DNA from: Coleofasciculus sp040219735
Lineage (GTDB): Bacteria; Cyanobacteriota; Cyanobacteriia; Cyanobacteriales; Coleofasciculaceae
Reading direction: 5' to 3' (one strand)
DNA length: 64,000 nucleotides
NCBI GenBank assembly: GCA_040219735.1
Contig: JAVJRX010000059.1
Positions 1 through 8,100 of this stretch are shown here, one piece after another. The notes beneath the pieces are model-generated. The model was not told the DNA's origin, did no database searches, and saw only the letters and a program-made list of their open reading frames with translations. Positions within the stretch are counted from its first letter, which is position 1, and every line of letters starts with the position of its first letter. Position numbers and translations under genes: made by a program.

Positions 1-1073
1 AGTAATAAGGGATTGGTTGCCAAGTCTTTGATGGAGTGATGACTCTGAATTTCATCAATCAGTTTCTTTTGCTTGCACTCATTATCCAAGAACCATTTTT
101 TCACAAAACCGATAATTTGTTGCTGATCAAATTCTGAAAGTTATACTTCTGTAAACTTTTCAAATCTATAGTCGATTGCGGCAAGTCTGCAACTAATCAC
201 AAAATGATTTTTATAAAAATCATCAGCTAGTTTATTGATTTCTCGGATTACGTCTCCTCTATAGGGCTGGCTAACTTCATCTAGACCATCTAATAAAATC
301 AAAAATCTGCCACTATATAACAATTTCTTAAAAAGATTAATTTCCTTTTCGTAACACATAAAGAAAATTCTCTGAATATAATTTTGTAAGTTGAGATTTC
401 TTTCCGTAGACACGAAATCTTTAAGAGAGATAAAAATCGGTAGTTTTTTATCTGGAAATATTCCAGAATCACCCTGAAGCGCTAAATACTTTAAAAATGT
501 TGTTTTCCCTGACGCGGGTTTTCCGAGAATTATCAGCCTTGAATACTTCTCAATGGCTTGCAATCCCAGTATTCTTTCTTCGGGGTTTTTATTCAAGCTG
601 GAATAATTTTCAGTAATCCCCAGATCAGCAACTTCAAGACGCCTACGGGATTGGATGGTTTCTAAAACATGAACGTCGATGTAAATCTTATTTAAAGGAA
701 TCGGCTGGGACATATCCAGCACCCGCATTGTGCCATACCGATGTTGAATACTCCCATATCCTTGCTGATACAATCTATGGACAATCACATCAAGTTGAGA
801 ACTGTTTGACTCGGAGGCTGTTGTTTTTAAGTCCCCCTCGCTAGACGATGGCTGACTGATTTCGTCCCATTCGAGATCAAGACTTTCACTAAGCTGGATA
901 AAATACTGACGATCGACTCGCTCCCCTCGGAAAAATTTACTGATGGTTTGACGAGTGATTTGCAACTGTTTAGCTAACGTAGTCTGGCTCAAGGCTTTCG
1001 CCGTTAATGCCTTCTTGGCTTGTTCTATGCCTTGGAGAGATAGCTGTAGCGATCGCTTGGCTCGCTTGCTCAT
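1..1073 (-). pseudogene. HTH-NACHT family NTPase, interrupted by an in-frame stop and cut by the window edge
   Basis: The gene starts at the ATG at 1073. Residues ~20-70 form a helix-turn-helix (LAKQLQITRQTISKFFRGE). A NACHT-type P-loop NTPase follows, with Walker A GKPASGKTT at ~184-192 and Walker B LILLDGLDEV at ~258-267. Reading stops at TAA (141-143) after FEKFTEV. The same frame stays open beyond it to base 2 and encodes LSEFDQQQIIGFVKKWF and then LATNPLL, which are typical of the continuing NACHT module. The stop is therefore a nonsense change, or a base error, inside a longer gene. NACHT proteins with effector or sensor parts act as STAND switches in regulation and antiphage defence; no effector is visible here because the C-terminal part lies outside the window. 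The gene diverges from the multicopper oxidase gene. Confidence 0.8.
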
Positions 1074-1252
1074 AATTCAATCTAGTGATTCCAGAGGGAT
1101 AAAGAAGCTGCTATTGAGTAATTTCACTGACAAAGCCAAAGTTTTACATGTAACTTCCCTAAGTTTGACAGCATGATCTCTGATTTCCCTTGTCTAACGG
1201 AGCTTAGGCAGGCTCAGTCGTGTTACGGTTGCCAGCGCAGGTTCTCATAAAC

Positions 1253-1300
1253 TTTACATTATTTTACATATTTTAGCATTGCTTTACAAAAGTTTTACCT
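1253..1300 (+). promoter_or_regulatory. Five-fold HLR1-like array, candidate RpaB binding region
   Basis: Octamers start every 10 bases at 1253, 1263, 1273, 1283 and 1293: TTTACATT, TTTACATA, TTAGCATT, TTTACAAA and TTTTACCT. The first pair (1253-1270) exactly fits the cyanobacterial HLR1 consensus (G/T)TTACA(T/A)(T/A)-NN-(G/T)TTACA(T/A)(T/A), which is bound by the OmpR-type regulator RpaB. The others are degenerate continuations in the same helical phase. A further single half site, TTTACATG, is at 1143. The array lies in the 339-base divergent gap between the NACHT gene and the multicopper oxidase (ATG 1413), so it could control either. I see nothing else in this gap. Confidence 0.6.
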
Positions 1301-1412
1301 CAGCTCAACCTAATCTTTGACACCCCTTTGGCAAAATCCGAAGGGGACGAAGAGCTTTTGCCATTAGTTCCGCTGCTTAACAAATTTTTAGGTCATAGAC
1401 TCTAGGGAACGC

Positions 1413-2948
1413 ATGACGATTAAGAGGAGAGAACTACTGAAGTACGCCGCGATCGCAGGAGGTTTGCTTGTCCTACCCGCCGGATTCCAGCGCATTGCCC
1501 ATGCTAAAGATCCGGAGAGTCCCGCCGGGAATCCCTTTACCCTACCTTTCCGGGTACCGCCAGTACTTCAGCCAGTCCGCAGTGATAACACGTCCGGTTC
1601 TAATGGGTTACAAGATTTTGAAGGAACCGATTACTACGAAATAGCCATCACAAAAGCACAGGCGCAGATCATCCCAGGGAAAAGCACTGAGATTTGGGGC
1701 TACGGTGGCATATTTCCGGGTCCGACGATTAAGCAAAAGCGGGATCGGCAGTCAGTTGTCCGCTACATCAACAAACTGGATGTGCCGATGGTGATTCACT
1801 TGCATGGGATGGCGGCGCTACCGGAGTATGACGGTTGGGCGCATGACGCTGTAGAACCGGGTTACTATAAGGATTTTATTTACCCAAATAACCGACCTGC
1901 TACAATCTGGTATCATGACCATGCCCTTCACAAAACTGCCCCGAATGTGAACATGGGGCTAGCGGGAATGTATATTGTCTATGATGAATACGAACAGAAT
2001 CTCAACCTACCCAGTGGTGAATATGATGTACCGCTAGTCATCCACGATAAAATATTTGACCGTAAAGGTCAGATCGTCTACGACGATCAGGGTCAAAAAA
2101 GTTTGTTCGGAGATGTGATTACGGTTAATGGTGTAGCATGGCCCCGGATGGAGGTGGCTAGACGTAAGTATCGTTTCCGGGTACTCAACGCTTCAGTTTC
2201 CCGATCTTACCGACTCAAACTAAGCAGCGGCGATGAGTTTATTATGATCGGCACAGATGCTGGGTTGAGAAGTGCCCCCGTCGCCGTAGACAGCTTCCGC
2301 ATCAGTATGGCAGAACGCTATGAGTTTATCCTTGACTTCTCCAAATATCCGATTGGCACGAAAATTGTGCTGGAAAATGAGTCACCCGACAATAACGAAG
2401 ATTACGAAAAAACAGATCGGATCATGCGCTTTGATGTGGTACGGGATGCCGAAGATACCAGCGAAATCCCCAGCACTCTCCGCTACGTGACGCCTGTTTC
2501 CCAACTGATTCCCCAAGCAGTACGTACCCGAGAATTCCGCTACGAACGCACAGGCGGTCAATGGGTAGTCAACGGCAACACTTGGAATCGCTACGAATCT
2601 GATGCGAATCCCCAAGTTGGCGATGTTGAGATTTGGACATTGTACACGAATTCAGGCGGCTGGTTTCATCCGATTCACGTTCATCTGATCGACTGTCAGA
2701 TTATTGACCGCAATGAACAACCACCCTTTGTCTATGAGGAAGGCTGGAAAGATGTCATCTACGTAGGTGGTAATGAGTCAGTACGAGTCGTGGGCAAATT
2801 TGGTCCCCACACGGGCAGATATATGACCCACTGTCACAATTTAGTTCACGAAGATCACGATATGATGCGGGCAATTCAAATCGGCAATAACTCGACTGAT
2901 CCGGCTTTAGTCGCTCCGCCCAAGCCACTACCCGCACCACCCTTATAA
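1413..2948 (+). CDS. Tat-exported multicopper oxidase (CotA/bilirubin-oxidase-like)
   Basis: A 511-residue three-cupredoxin oxidase that couples one-electron oxidation of a metal or phenolic/tetrapyrrole substrate to reduction of O2 to water. The N-terminus is a Tat signal (MTIKRRELLKYAAIAGG, cleavage likely after IAHA). Copper ligands are visible in order: HLHGM (~130), WYHDHALH (~168), HPIHVHLI (~418) and the terminal type-1/type-3 block HCHNLVHEDHDMMR (~475-488) with the Cys, His and Met ligands intact. The length and the HEDHDMMR ending match spore-coat laccase/bilirubin oxidase relatives rather than nitrite reductases. The product should be exported folded to the periplasm. The phased HLR1-like array about 115 bases upstream suggests light or redox control. 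The substrate cannot be told from sequence. Confidence 0.9.
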   Translation: MTIKRRELLKYAAIAGGLLVLPAGFQRIAHAKDPESPAGNPFTLPFRVPPVLQPVRSDNTSGSNGLQDFEGTDYYEIAITKAQAQIIPGKSTEIWGYGGIFPGPTIKQKRDRQSVVRYINKLDVPMVIHLHGMAALPEYDGWAHDAVEPGYYKDFIYPNNRPATIWYHDHALHKTAPNVNMGLAGMYIVYDEYEQNLNLPSGEYDVPLVIHDKIFDRKGQIVYDDQGQKSLFGDVITVNGVAWPRMEVARRKYRFRVLNASVSRSYRLKLSSGDEFIMIGTDAGLRSAPVAVDSFRISMAERYEFILDFSKYPIGTKIVLENESPDNNEDYEKTDRIMRFDVVRDAEDTSEIPSTLRYVTPVSQLIPQAVRTREFRYERTGGQWVVNGNTWNRYESDANPQVGDVEIWTLYTNSGGWFHPIHVHLIDCQIIDRNEQPPFVYEEGWKDVIYVGGNESVRVVGKFGPHTGRYMTHCHNLVHEDHDMMRAIQIGNNSTDPALVAPPKPLPAPPL

Positions 2949-2970
2949 ACTGAAATTCCCCCCAGCCAAA

Positions 2971-3012
2971 AATGGTGGAATAGATTTTACAGTTTAATCG
3001 GGCGCAAGCCCC
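2971..3012. repeat. Dispersed repeat, second copy near 16467
   Basis: The stretch GTGGAATAGATTTTACAG followed by TTTAATCGGGCGCA recurs with few changes at 16472-16504. It lies just after the multicopper oxidase stop. At 16497 the same GGGCGCA continues into a perfect hairpin, so this copy looks like a decayed or different-armed version. Confidence 0.6.
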
Positions 3013-3054
3013 TTGCGTCCCCCTATTAGATCCCCCTTCCGTCCCCCTTAAAAA

Positions 3055-3198
3055 GGGGGAGACCAGAGGATGCGAGAGCGTTTTTTGAACGGGGGAGACC
3101 AGCGGATGCGAGAGCGTTTTTTGCACGGGGGAGACCAGCGGATGCGAGAGCCTTTGTTGCATGGGGGAGATCAGCGGATGCGAGAGCATTCGTTGACA
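3055..3198. repeat. Tandem repeat, four units of 36 bases
   Basis: Four head-to-tail 36-base units begin at 3055, 3091, 3127 and 3163. Each begins GGGGGAGA(C/T)CAG and contains GGATGCGAGAG. Units 1 and 2 are nearly identical; units 3 and 4 diverge in the last ten bases. Because 36 is a multiple of three, spurious open frames run through on both strands. There are no spacers, so this is not a CRISPR array. It occupies the 474-base gap between the oxidase and the small secreted protein gene. Confidence 0.9.
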
Positions 3199-3206
3199 CC
3201 AATGAA

Positions 3207-3298
3207 GGCGTTACGCCCCTACAGTTTCGGCTCTCCCGTACCTAGGGTGAATAGCACGCTCAGATGAGGTTGGTGGGCATTGCCCACCCTACGATATA
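3207..3298. repeat. Two short hairpin repeats ending in CCCTAC
   Basis: Hairpin 1 is GGCGT-T-ACGCC at 3207-3217, followed by CCTACAG. Hairpin 2 is GGTGGGCA-T-TGCCCACC at 3272-3288, followed by CTACGATATATCAAG. Hairpin 2 and its right flank recur at 24945-24977. Both belong to a family of variable-stem palindromes with a constant CCCTAC right flank seen throughout the window. Confidence 0.65.
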
Positions 3299-3422
3299 TC
3301 AAGGGTTTCAGTTTTGAAAATTGCCACAACCTAAATAGGATTGCTATAGAGGGTTTTCCATCACAAGTAAGGGAGAGCTACAATTATTTTGCCAATCAAG
3401 ATTGAGTATTGATTCTATCAAC

Positions 3423-3734
3423 TTAGTTTTCCGGACCATACAAGGAATCGTCGAATTCTTTAAGTTTTTTTACGTTATAAACCTGAGGTTGTTGTGCATA
3501 GGTACGAGCCGTAGAGGTTGGACGACTCAGTTGCTCTTTGCCGCACAAGTTACTCAGGTCTAAAACTGTGCCGTCTTCGGTTTGCATATAGCACACTGGA
3601 TCATCGATATTTAGGTTTATTGAGCCTTGAGGTTGGGTATCCGGCAAAACTGGATTACTAAACGTTGCTTTGGCTACCAGTAAAGTTACAAGAGCAGCAA
3701 TAAATGATATCATTAAAAATGATTTAATTTTCAT
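3423..3734 (-). CDS. Small exported protein of unknown function
   Basis: A 103-residue protein starting at the ATG at 3734, chosen because AGGAG lies about 8 bases upstream; an upstream in-frame start at 3767 has no such site. The N-terminus is a signal peptide or membrane anchor (MKIKSFLMISFIAALVTLLV), followed by a short polar region containing CYMQTEDGTVLDLSNLCG, with two cysteines 16 residues apart that could form a disulfide. This CxM...L..LC pattern occurs in short secreted cyanobacterial proteins of unknown role. It is a single gene with dispersed repeats on both sides. No function is assigned. Confidence 0.7.
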   Translation of the reverse strand: MKIKSFLMISFIAALVTLLVAKATFSNPVLPDTQPQGSINLNIDDPVCYMQTEDGTVLDLSNLCGKEQLSRPTSTARTYAQQPQVYNVKKLKEFDDSLYGPEN

Positions 3735-3912
3735 GAAAAGCTTCTCCTGAGAATTCAAATTTAACAAACATTATAGCATATTAATTGGCTTAAGTTCAAA
3801 TATTTATCCTAGAATTTTGATAAATAAAAAAAATCTTATGCTAGCTGCTAATTAGCCAATAGTCACTATTGGTATTCTTGCCCTAACGTTGATGGTTGAA
3901 GAGAATTCACGG

Positions 3913-4071
3913 AACTCGACCAACTCCCGTGGAGCCTACTTAGACTGAATTATAAACCTTAATGGTTGGGATCAGGGCGGGTTTATTGAATTGAGGGGTT
4001 TCTCGCCACAGGTAACAGTAAAACCCGCCCCTACAAGCTAATTTCTTTTGTCTGTGTTTAAGTTTAATTGT
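3913..4071. repeat. Long dispersed repeat, copy A
   Basis: About 159 bases that recur at 4175-4331 with roughly 85% similarity by eye. Each copy has inverted arms GGGCGGGTTT (3975-3984) and AAACCCGCCC (4021-4030) followed by CTACAAG. The same arms, with a different spacer, occur at 34907-34966. Confidence 0.8.
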
Positions 4072-4092
4072 TAAATAAAGAGGTGATAAAAC

Positions 4093-4123
4093 CAAAAGGC
4101 AAGTTGTGCGATCGCGCCTTTTG
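4093..4123. terminator. Hairpin between the repeat copies
   Basis: CAAAAGGC (4093-4100) pairs perfectly with GCCTTTTG (4116-4123) around a loop containing HIP1-like GCGATCGCG. It could end transcription, but it is not adjacent to a gene end, so its role is uncertain. Confidence 0.35.
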
Positions 4124-4174
4124 CTGTGTTGGTAGTAAGGGCTTTAGTCTTCAAAAAGCTAGGTCGAATCAAGT

Positions 4175-4331
4175 AACTCAACCAACTCGCGTCTGTTTAC
4201 CTAGACTGGATTATAAACGTTAACGGTTCGGATCAGGGCGGGTTTATTGAATTGAGGGGTTGTTGCCACAGGTAACGGTAAAACCCGCCCCTACAAGCCA
4301 ATTTGTTTTATCTGTGTTTGGGTTTAATTGT
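4175..4331. repeat. Long dispersed repeat, copy B
   Basis: Direct repeat of 3913-4071. The arms are GGGCGGGTTT at 4236-4245 and AAACCCGCCC at 4281-4290, followed by CTACAAG. It ends nine bases before the SGNH hydrolase stop codon. Together the two copies fill most of the 600-base intergenic gap. Confidence 0.8.
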
Positions 4332-4339
4332 CAAACCGA

Positions 4340-4978
4340 TCAATAAACAACAGTACGCCGTTCTGAGAAGTTATGTTCAGTCATAACGGTAGCGATCGCA
4401 CGGGCTATTTTTTGTCCTCCAGACATAGACGGTTCTACGGGAGAAATCGTGGAGTAGTCTGTTACTTCATCACAAATCACCCGCAAATCGATTAAGGGTA
4501 AACCCGCTTGAACCGCTTGTCGAATAATACAATCATTAAACATCGATAACACGGTAAATGCTAATAGACGCATGACTGGATCAAGGAGGGGACATTGGTC
4601 ATAAATTGTACAGAGTGCAGTCGGTTTATCCAGTGACAACACCGCTTTCAGCATCTGCTGATAGTTGTGGTAAAACTCCGCTTTCATCGTTGCGATCGCG
4701 TCTAACATCTTTGGGGAAGATTGGGTGGATTGAACCAAGATAGAGGCATATTGTAACGCATCATTACCGCCCACACTAATAAATACATGGCTGGCGTCTC
4801 TTGGTAAGCGCTGGATTTGGGAATCAATCTCCTGAATCGAATCTCCATCCACAGCTAGAAGAGTTGCCTGATCTCCTTGAGGTAAGCAATTTTTTAGCAA
4901 GTCAATGACAGATAAACCATCAGGTACATAAGCAGCATTATCAAAAATTGAATCCCCCAGAAGAATAATATGTGCCAT
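4340..4978 (-). CDS. SGNH/GDSL-type hydrolase
   Basis: A 212-residue predicted esterase/lipase-like hydrolase. Block I is ILLGDSIFDN at ~5-14 with the nucleophile Ser. Block III is FISVGGNDAL at ~86-95 with the oxyanion Asn. The C-terminal region has the pattern DYSTISPVEPSMSGGQKIA, where the usual catalytic His is not obvious (the classical DxxH is replaced by EPSMSGG), so activity is uncertain. No signal peptide is seen, which suggests a cytoplasmic enzyme. The ATG at 4978 is the only good start. The gene is on the same strand as the adenylate cyclase but separated by about 150 bases. Confidence 0.8.
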   Translation of the reverse strand: MAHIILLGDSIFDNAAYVPDGLSVIDLLKNCLPQGDQATLLAVDGDSIQEIDSQIQRLPRDASHVFISVGGNDALQYASILVQSTQSSPKMLDAIATMKAEFYHNYQQMLKAVLSLDKPTALCTIYDQCPLLDPVMRLLAFTVLSMFNDCIIRQAVQAGLPLIDLRVICDEVTDYSTISPVEPSMSGGQKIARAIATVMTEHNFSERRTVVY

Positions 4979-5132
4979 GATTTTATACTTTACATGATTT
5001 TAGATTGTAGATTTGCCTGTGTAGCGGCGGTCACTCAACAAGAAGTCAAGGAGATCGTCTACAACTGCCCAGATAATCGTTAACTTTTCACGAGTCTATC
5101 TATTATTTTGGCATATTTCATGGAGCTGATAG

Positions 5133-8100
5133 TCAAAGTATTGGAATTTTTTTACCGTTATTCATACCAGACGATGCTTGATCACCCATAAGCCAATAGG
5201 TCACCATTTCGCCTCTCCCCCTCACATTAATCGCTCCTCGCTTTTCCAACGGGTAGTTATACTTGAGTCGCTCATAAGTCGCTTCAGTGACTTGAATACG
5301 TCCAGCTTCACCAGAGGATTCCATCCGGGAAGCAATATTAACAGCATCTCCCCACAAATCATAGATAAACTTTTTCGTACCAATAACCCCAGCAACCACA
5401 ACGCCTGTATTAATACCAATGCGGATTTTAATATCCTCACCCAGTTCAACTTGAAAGCGTTTCATCGCCCCTTGCATTGCCAATGCCATTTGCGCGATCG
5501 CCTCCGCATGATCGGATCGCGGAATTGGTAAGCCAGCCGCCACCATGTAGGCATCACCAATCGTTTTTATTTTCTCTATTCCTAATTGATCAACTAACTC
5601 ATCAAACCGGGAAAAAATCTGATTGAGTAACTTAACCAACTCAATCGGTTTTAACCGAGCCCCTAGGGGAGTAAATCCAACTAAATCAGCAAATAAAATG
5701 GTCACATCGTTAAATTGTTCAGCAATGACATCGGGATTATTTCTGAGCTGATCAACAATAGGCTGAGGCAAAATATTCAGCAATAACTGCTCTGACTTTT
5801 GCTTCTCTACATAAAGGGCGGCTTCTGCTTGCTTGCGATCGCTAATATCTCGTGCGACTAAAATAGCCGTCTCTGTAGACAGGGGAGAAATCGTTTCCGC
5901 TAACCAAACCTCCTTGCCATCAATCGGTAGGGAATATTCAATCGAGACAGTTTCCTGGGTCGATATTGCCTGGAGAATCGCCTGGAGAATCAGATCAGCT
6001 TGGGGACGTGGCAAATCCTCATGGAGTTTTCTACCCATCATTGCCTCTGGTAATTTGTAAACATTTGCCACCTTAGTGGGAATCATATTCAAACAGCGTC
6101 CCGAAACATCTCTCACTGTCACCATATCAGTCATTGCCGCAAAGAGAGCTTTCATTTCGGCTTGCACTTTCTTCTGTTGCAGCACTGTTCCCAATTGAGC
6201 CGCCACACCATTGACTAACTTGGTCAATCGTTTGTCTTCAGAACCGTTAGAATGGATAAAAAATACCAGGATTGCCAATACTGAAGAGGGGGAACTGAGC
6301 AAACAACTGTTCGGTTGGGTTGTTGGTTTATCGAGGTTAACATTGGCAATAATCGGTACACCAAAACCCGCTTTTAAACCACAAGCTGTCGCTGATTCCA
6401 ATCGCAGCAAAACATCATCGGTTTGACTAAAATCGCTGATCCATTGAGAGTGTTGAGTTAACCAAACTTTTCCCGGAATCTCTTCTCCTGGGTAGAACGT
6501 GAGTAATTTACTATATTCTCGGAAACCCTCAATGGCTACCTGCAAACTCGGATCAAGTCCTTGGCGTTGACAATGCCAACGGCGGCTAGAGACTAGAATT
6601 GACTCATCAGTGGAAGGAATCCAAGCTTCGCCATAAATCCAACCCGTGATTTCGCATAACTTCTGCAATGCTACCTCTAAAGCCGTATCAAAATCGGACG
6701 CCGCATTAATTGCCTGAGAAAGGTTTAATAAGAGTTTCACCTCTTCTTCCGCTTGTTTGCGATCGCTGAAATCCTGCTGAGAACCGACAACCCGCACAGG
6801 CTGTCCGTTTTCATTCCATTGCACTTGTCCCCGTGCCAAAATCCATTTATAACTACCGTCTTGACAGCGCATCCTGTACTCAAACTTGTACGGGGGAGTT
6901 TTTCGCGTTAAATGGTCTTGCAATGTGGCTAAAACTTGATCAATATCCTCTGGATGGACGAGATTACGCCAACGATCGAAGCTTTCCAGTACTGTTGGAT
7001 CGGTGTAACCTAGCATCCCTCCCAAGTGAGGAGAAGCAAATACTTTTCCAGTGGCGATATTCCACTCAAAGATGCCATCCTGAGTACTATTTAGCACTAA
7101 TTGCCAACGGTCTTCACTTTTACGTAATGCAGCTTCAGTTTGTTTTTGTGCGGTAATATCCGTAATTAAACCTTCTAGATAAAATACCTTTCCATCGGGT
7201 TCAAAAATGCCCTGACCTTGTTCCCAAACCCACTTTAATTCGCCAGTTGCGGTGATAATTCGATAAGTGAGTTGGTAAGAATGGTGATTATCTAGAGCCG
7301 CTTGTATCTGATCAAATACAGGGTTTTGATCATCAGGATGAATGAGTTGATTGTACGTGAGTATTTTTTGCTTCGTGAAGGCTTCAACTGGATAACCCGT
7401 AAGCTCATAGCAGCCTTCACTGATAAAAAGCATCGTCCAGTCTGAGTCATTGAGACAACGGTAAGCAATACCGGGTATATTACTCATTAATGTTGCCAGA
7501 CTGCGTTGGCTTTCCGCTAAATCAAACTCGGTTTGTTTATGTTCTCGCGCTTCAATTGCCAAGGACACTAAATCGGCAAGCGATCGCGCGAAATTCTGGT
7601 CTTCTGGTGTCCAGTGGCGAACCCTTCCCACTTGTCCTAAACAGATAATTCCGGCGATTTCTCCTCTAATCTGAATTGGCACATCCAGAACCGAGGTGAT
7701 ACCCCAGGGAATCAAATAAGACGCCGACAATTCTTGCGTTCTCGGGTCAGTTTGGGCATAATCTGCGGCAATGAGTTGGTCATGCTGTAATGCCTGAAAA
7801 TAGGTAGGATAGTTCGCCACAGCAAGTTCAATGTCTTGGCTATGGTGGTTTTGATGCTTGTCAAATAGGTCAAAACAGTGGAGTTTGGTTCTGGTTTTGT
7901 CAAATAACCAAATCCCCGTGCGTTCAACGCCCAGACTTTTCACACCGGCTTGGGTAATTTCAGCGAAAGCGGCGTTTAAATCGCCTTGATGGATGGCGGG
8001 ACTTTTAGCTAATTGAGTCAACACCAGATTATGATTACGCAGCGCGATCGCACTTTCCTGTAAGGCTTGTTCGGCTTGCTTTAACTTATGCGTCAAGGCT

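Noticed and set aside
3055..3198. Possible CRISPR array because of the 36-base unit
   Set aside because: Units are directly abutting with no spacers, and no cas genes are present.
2755..3267. Open frames on both strands across the end of the oxidase gene and the 36-bp repeat
   Set aside because: They are produced by a repeat length divisible by three; no start signal or family resemblance.
4989..5006. TTTACATG-AT-TTTAGATT, an HLR1-like pair before the SGNH gene
   Set aside because: Two mismatches to the consensus and too close to the start codon; kept only as a note.
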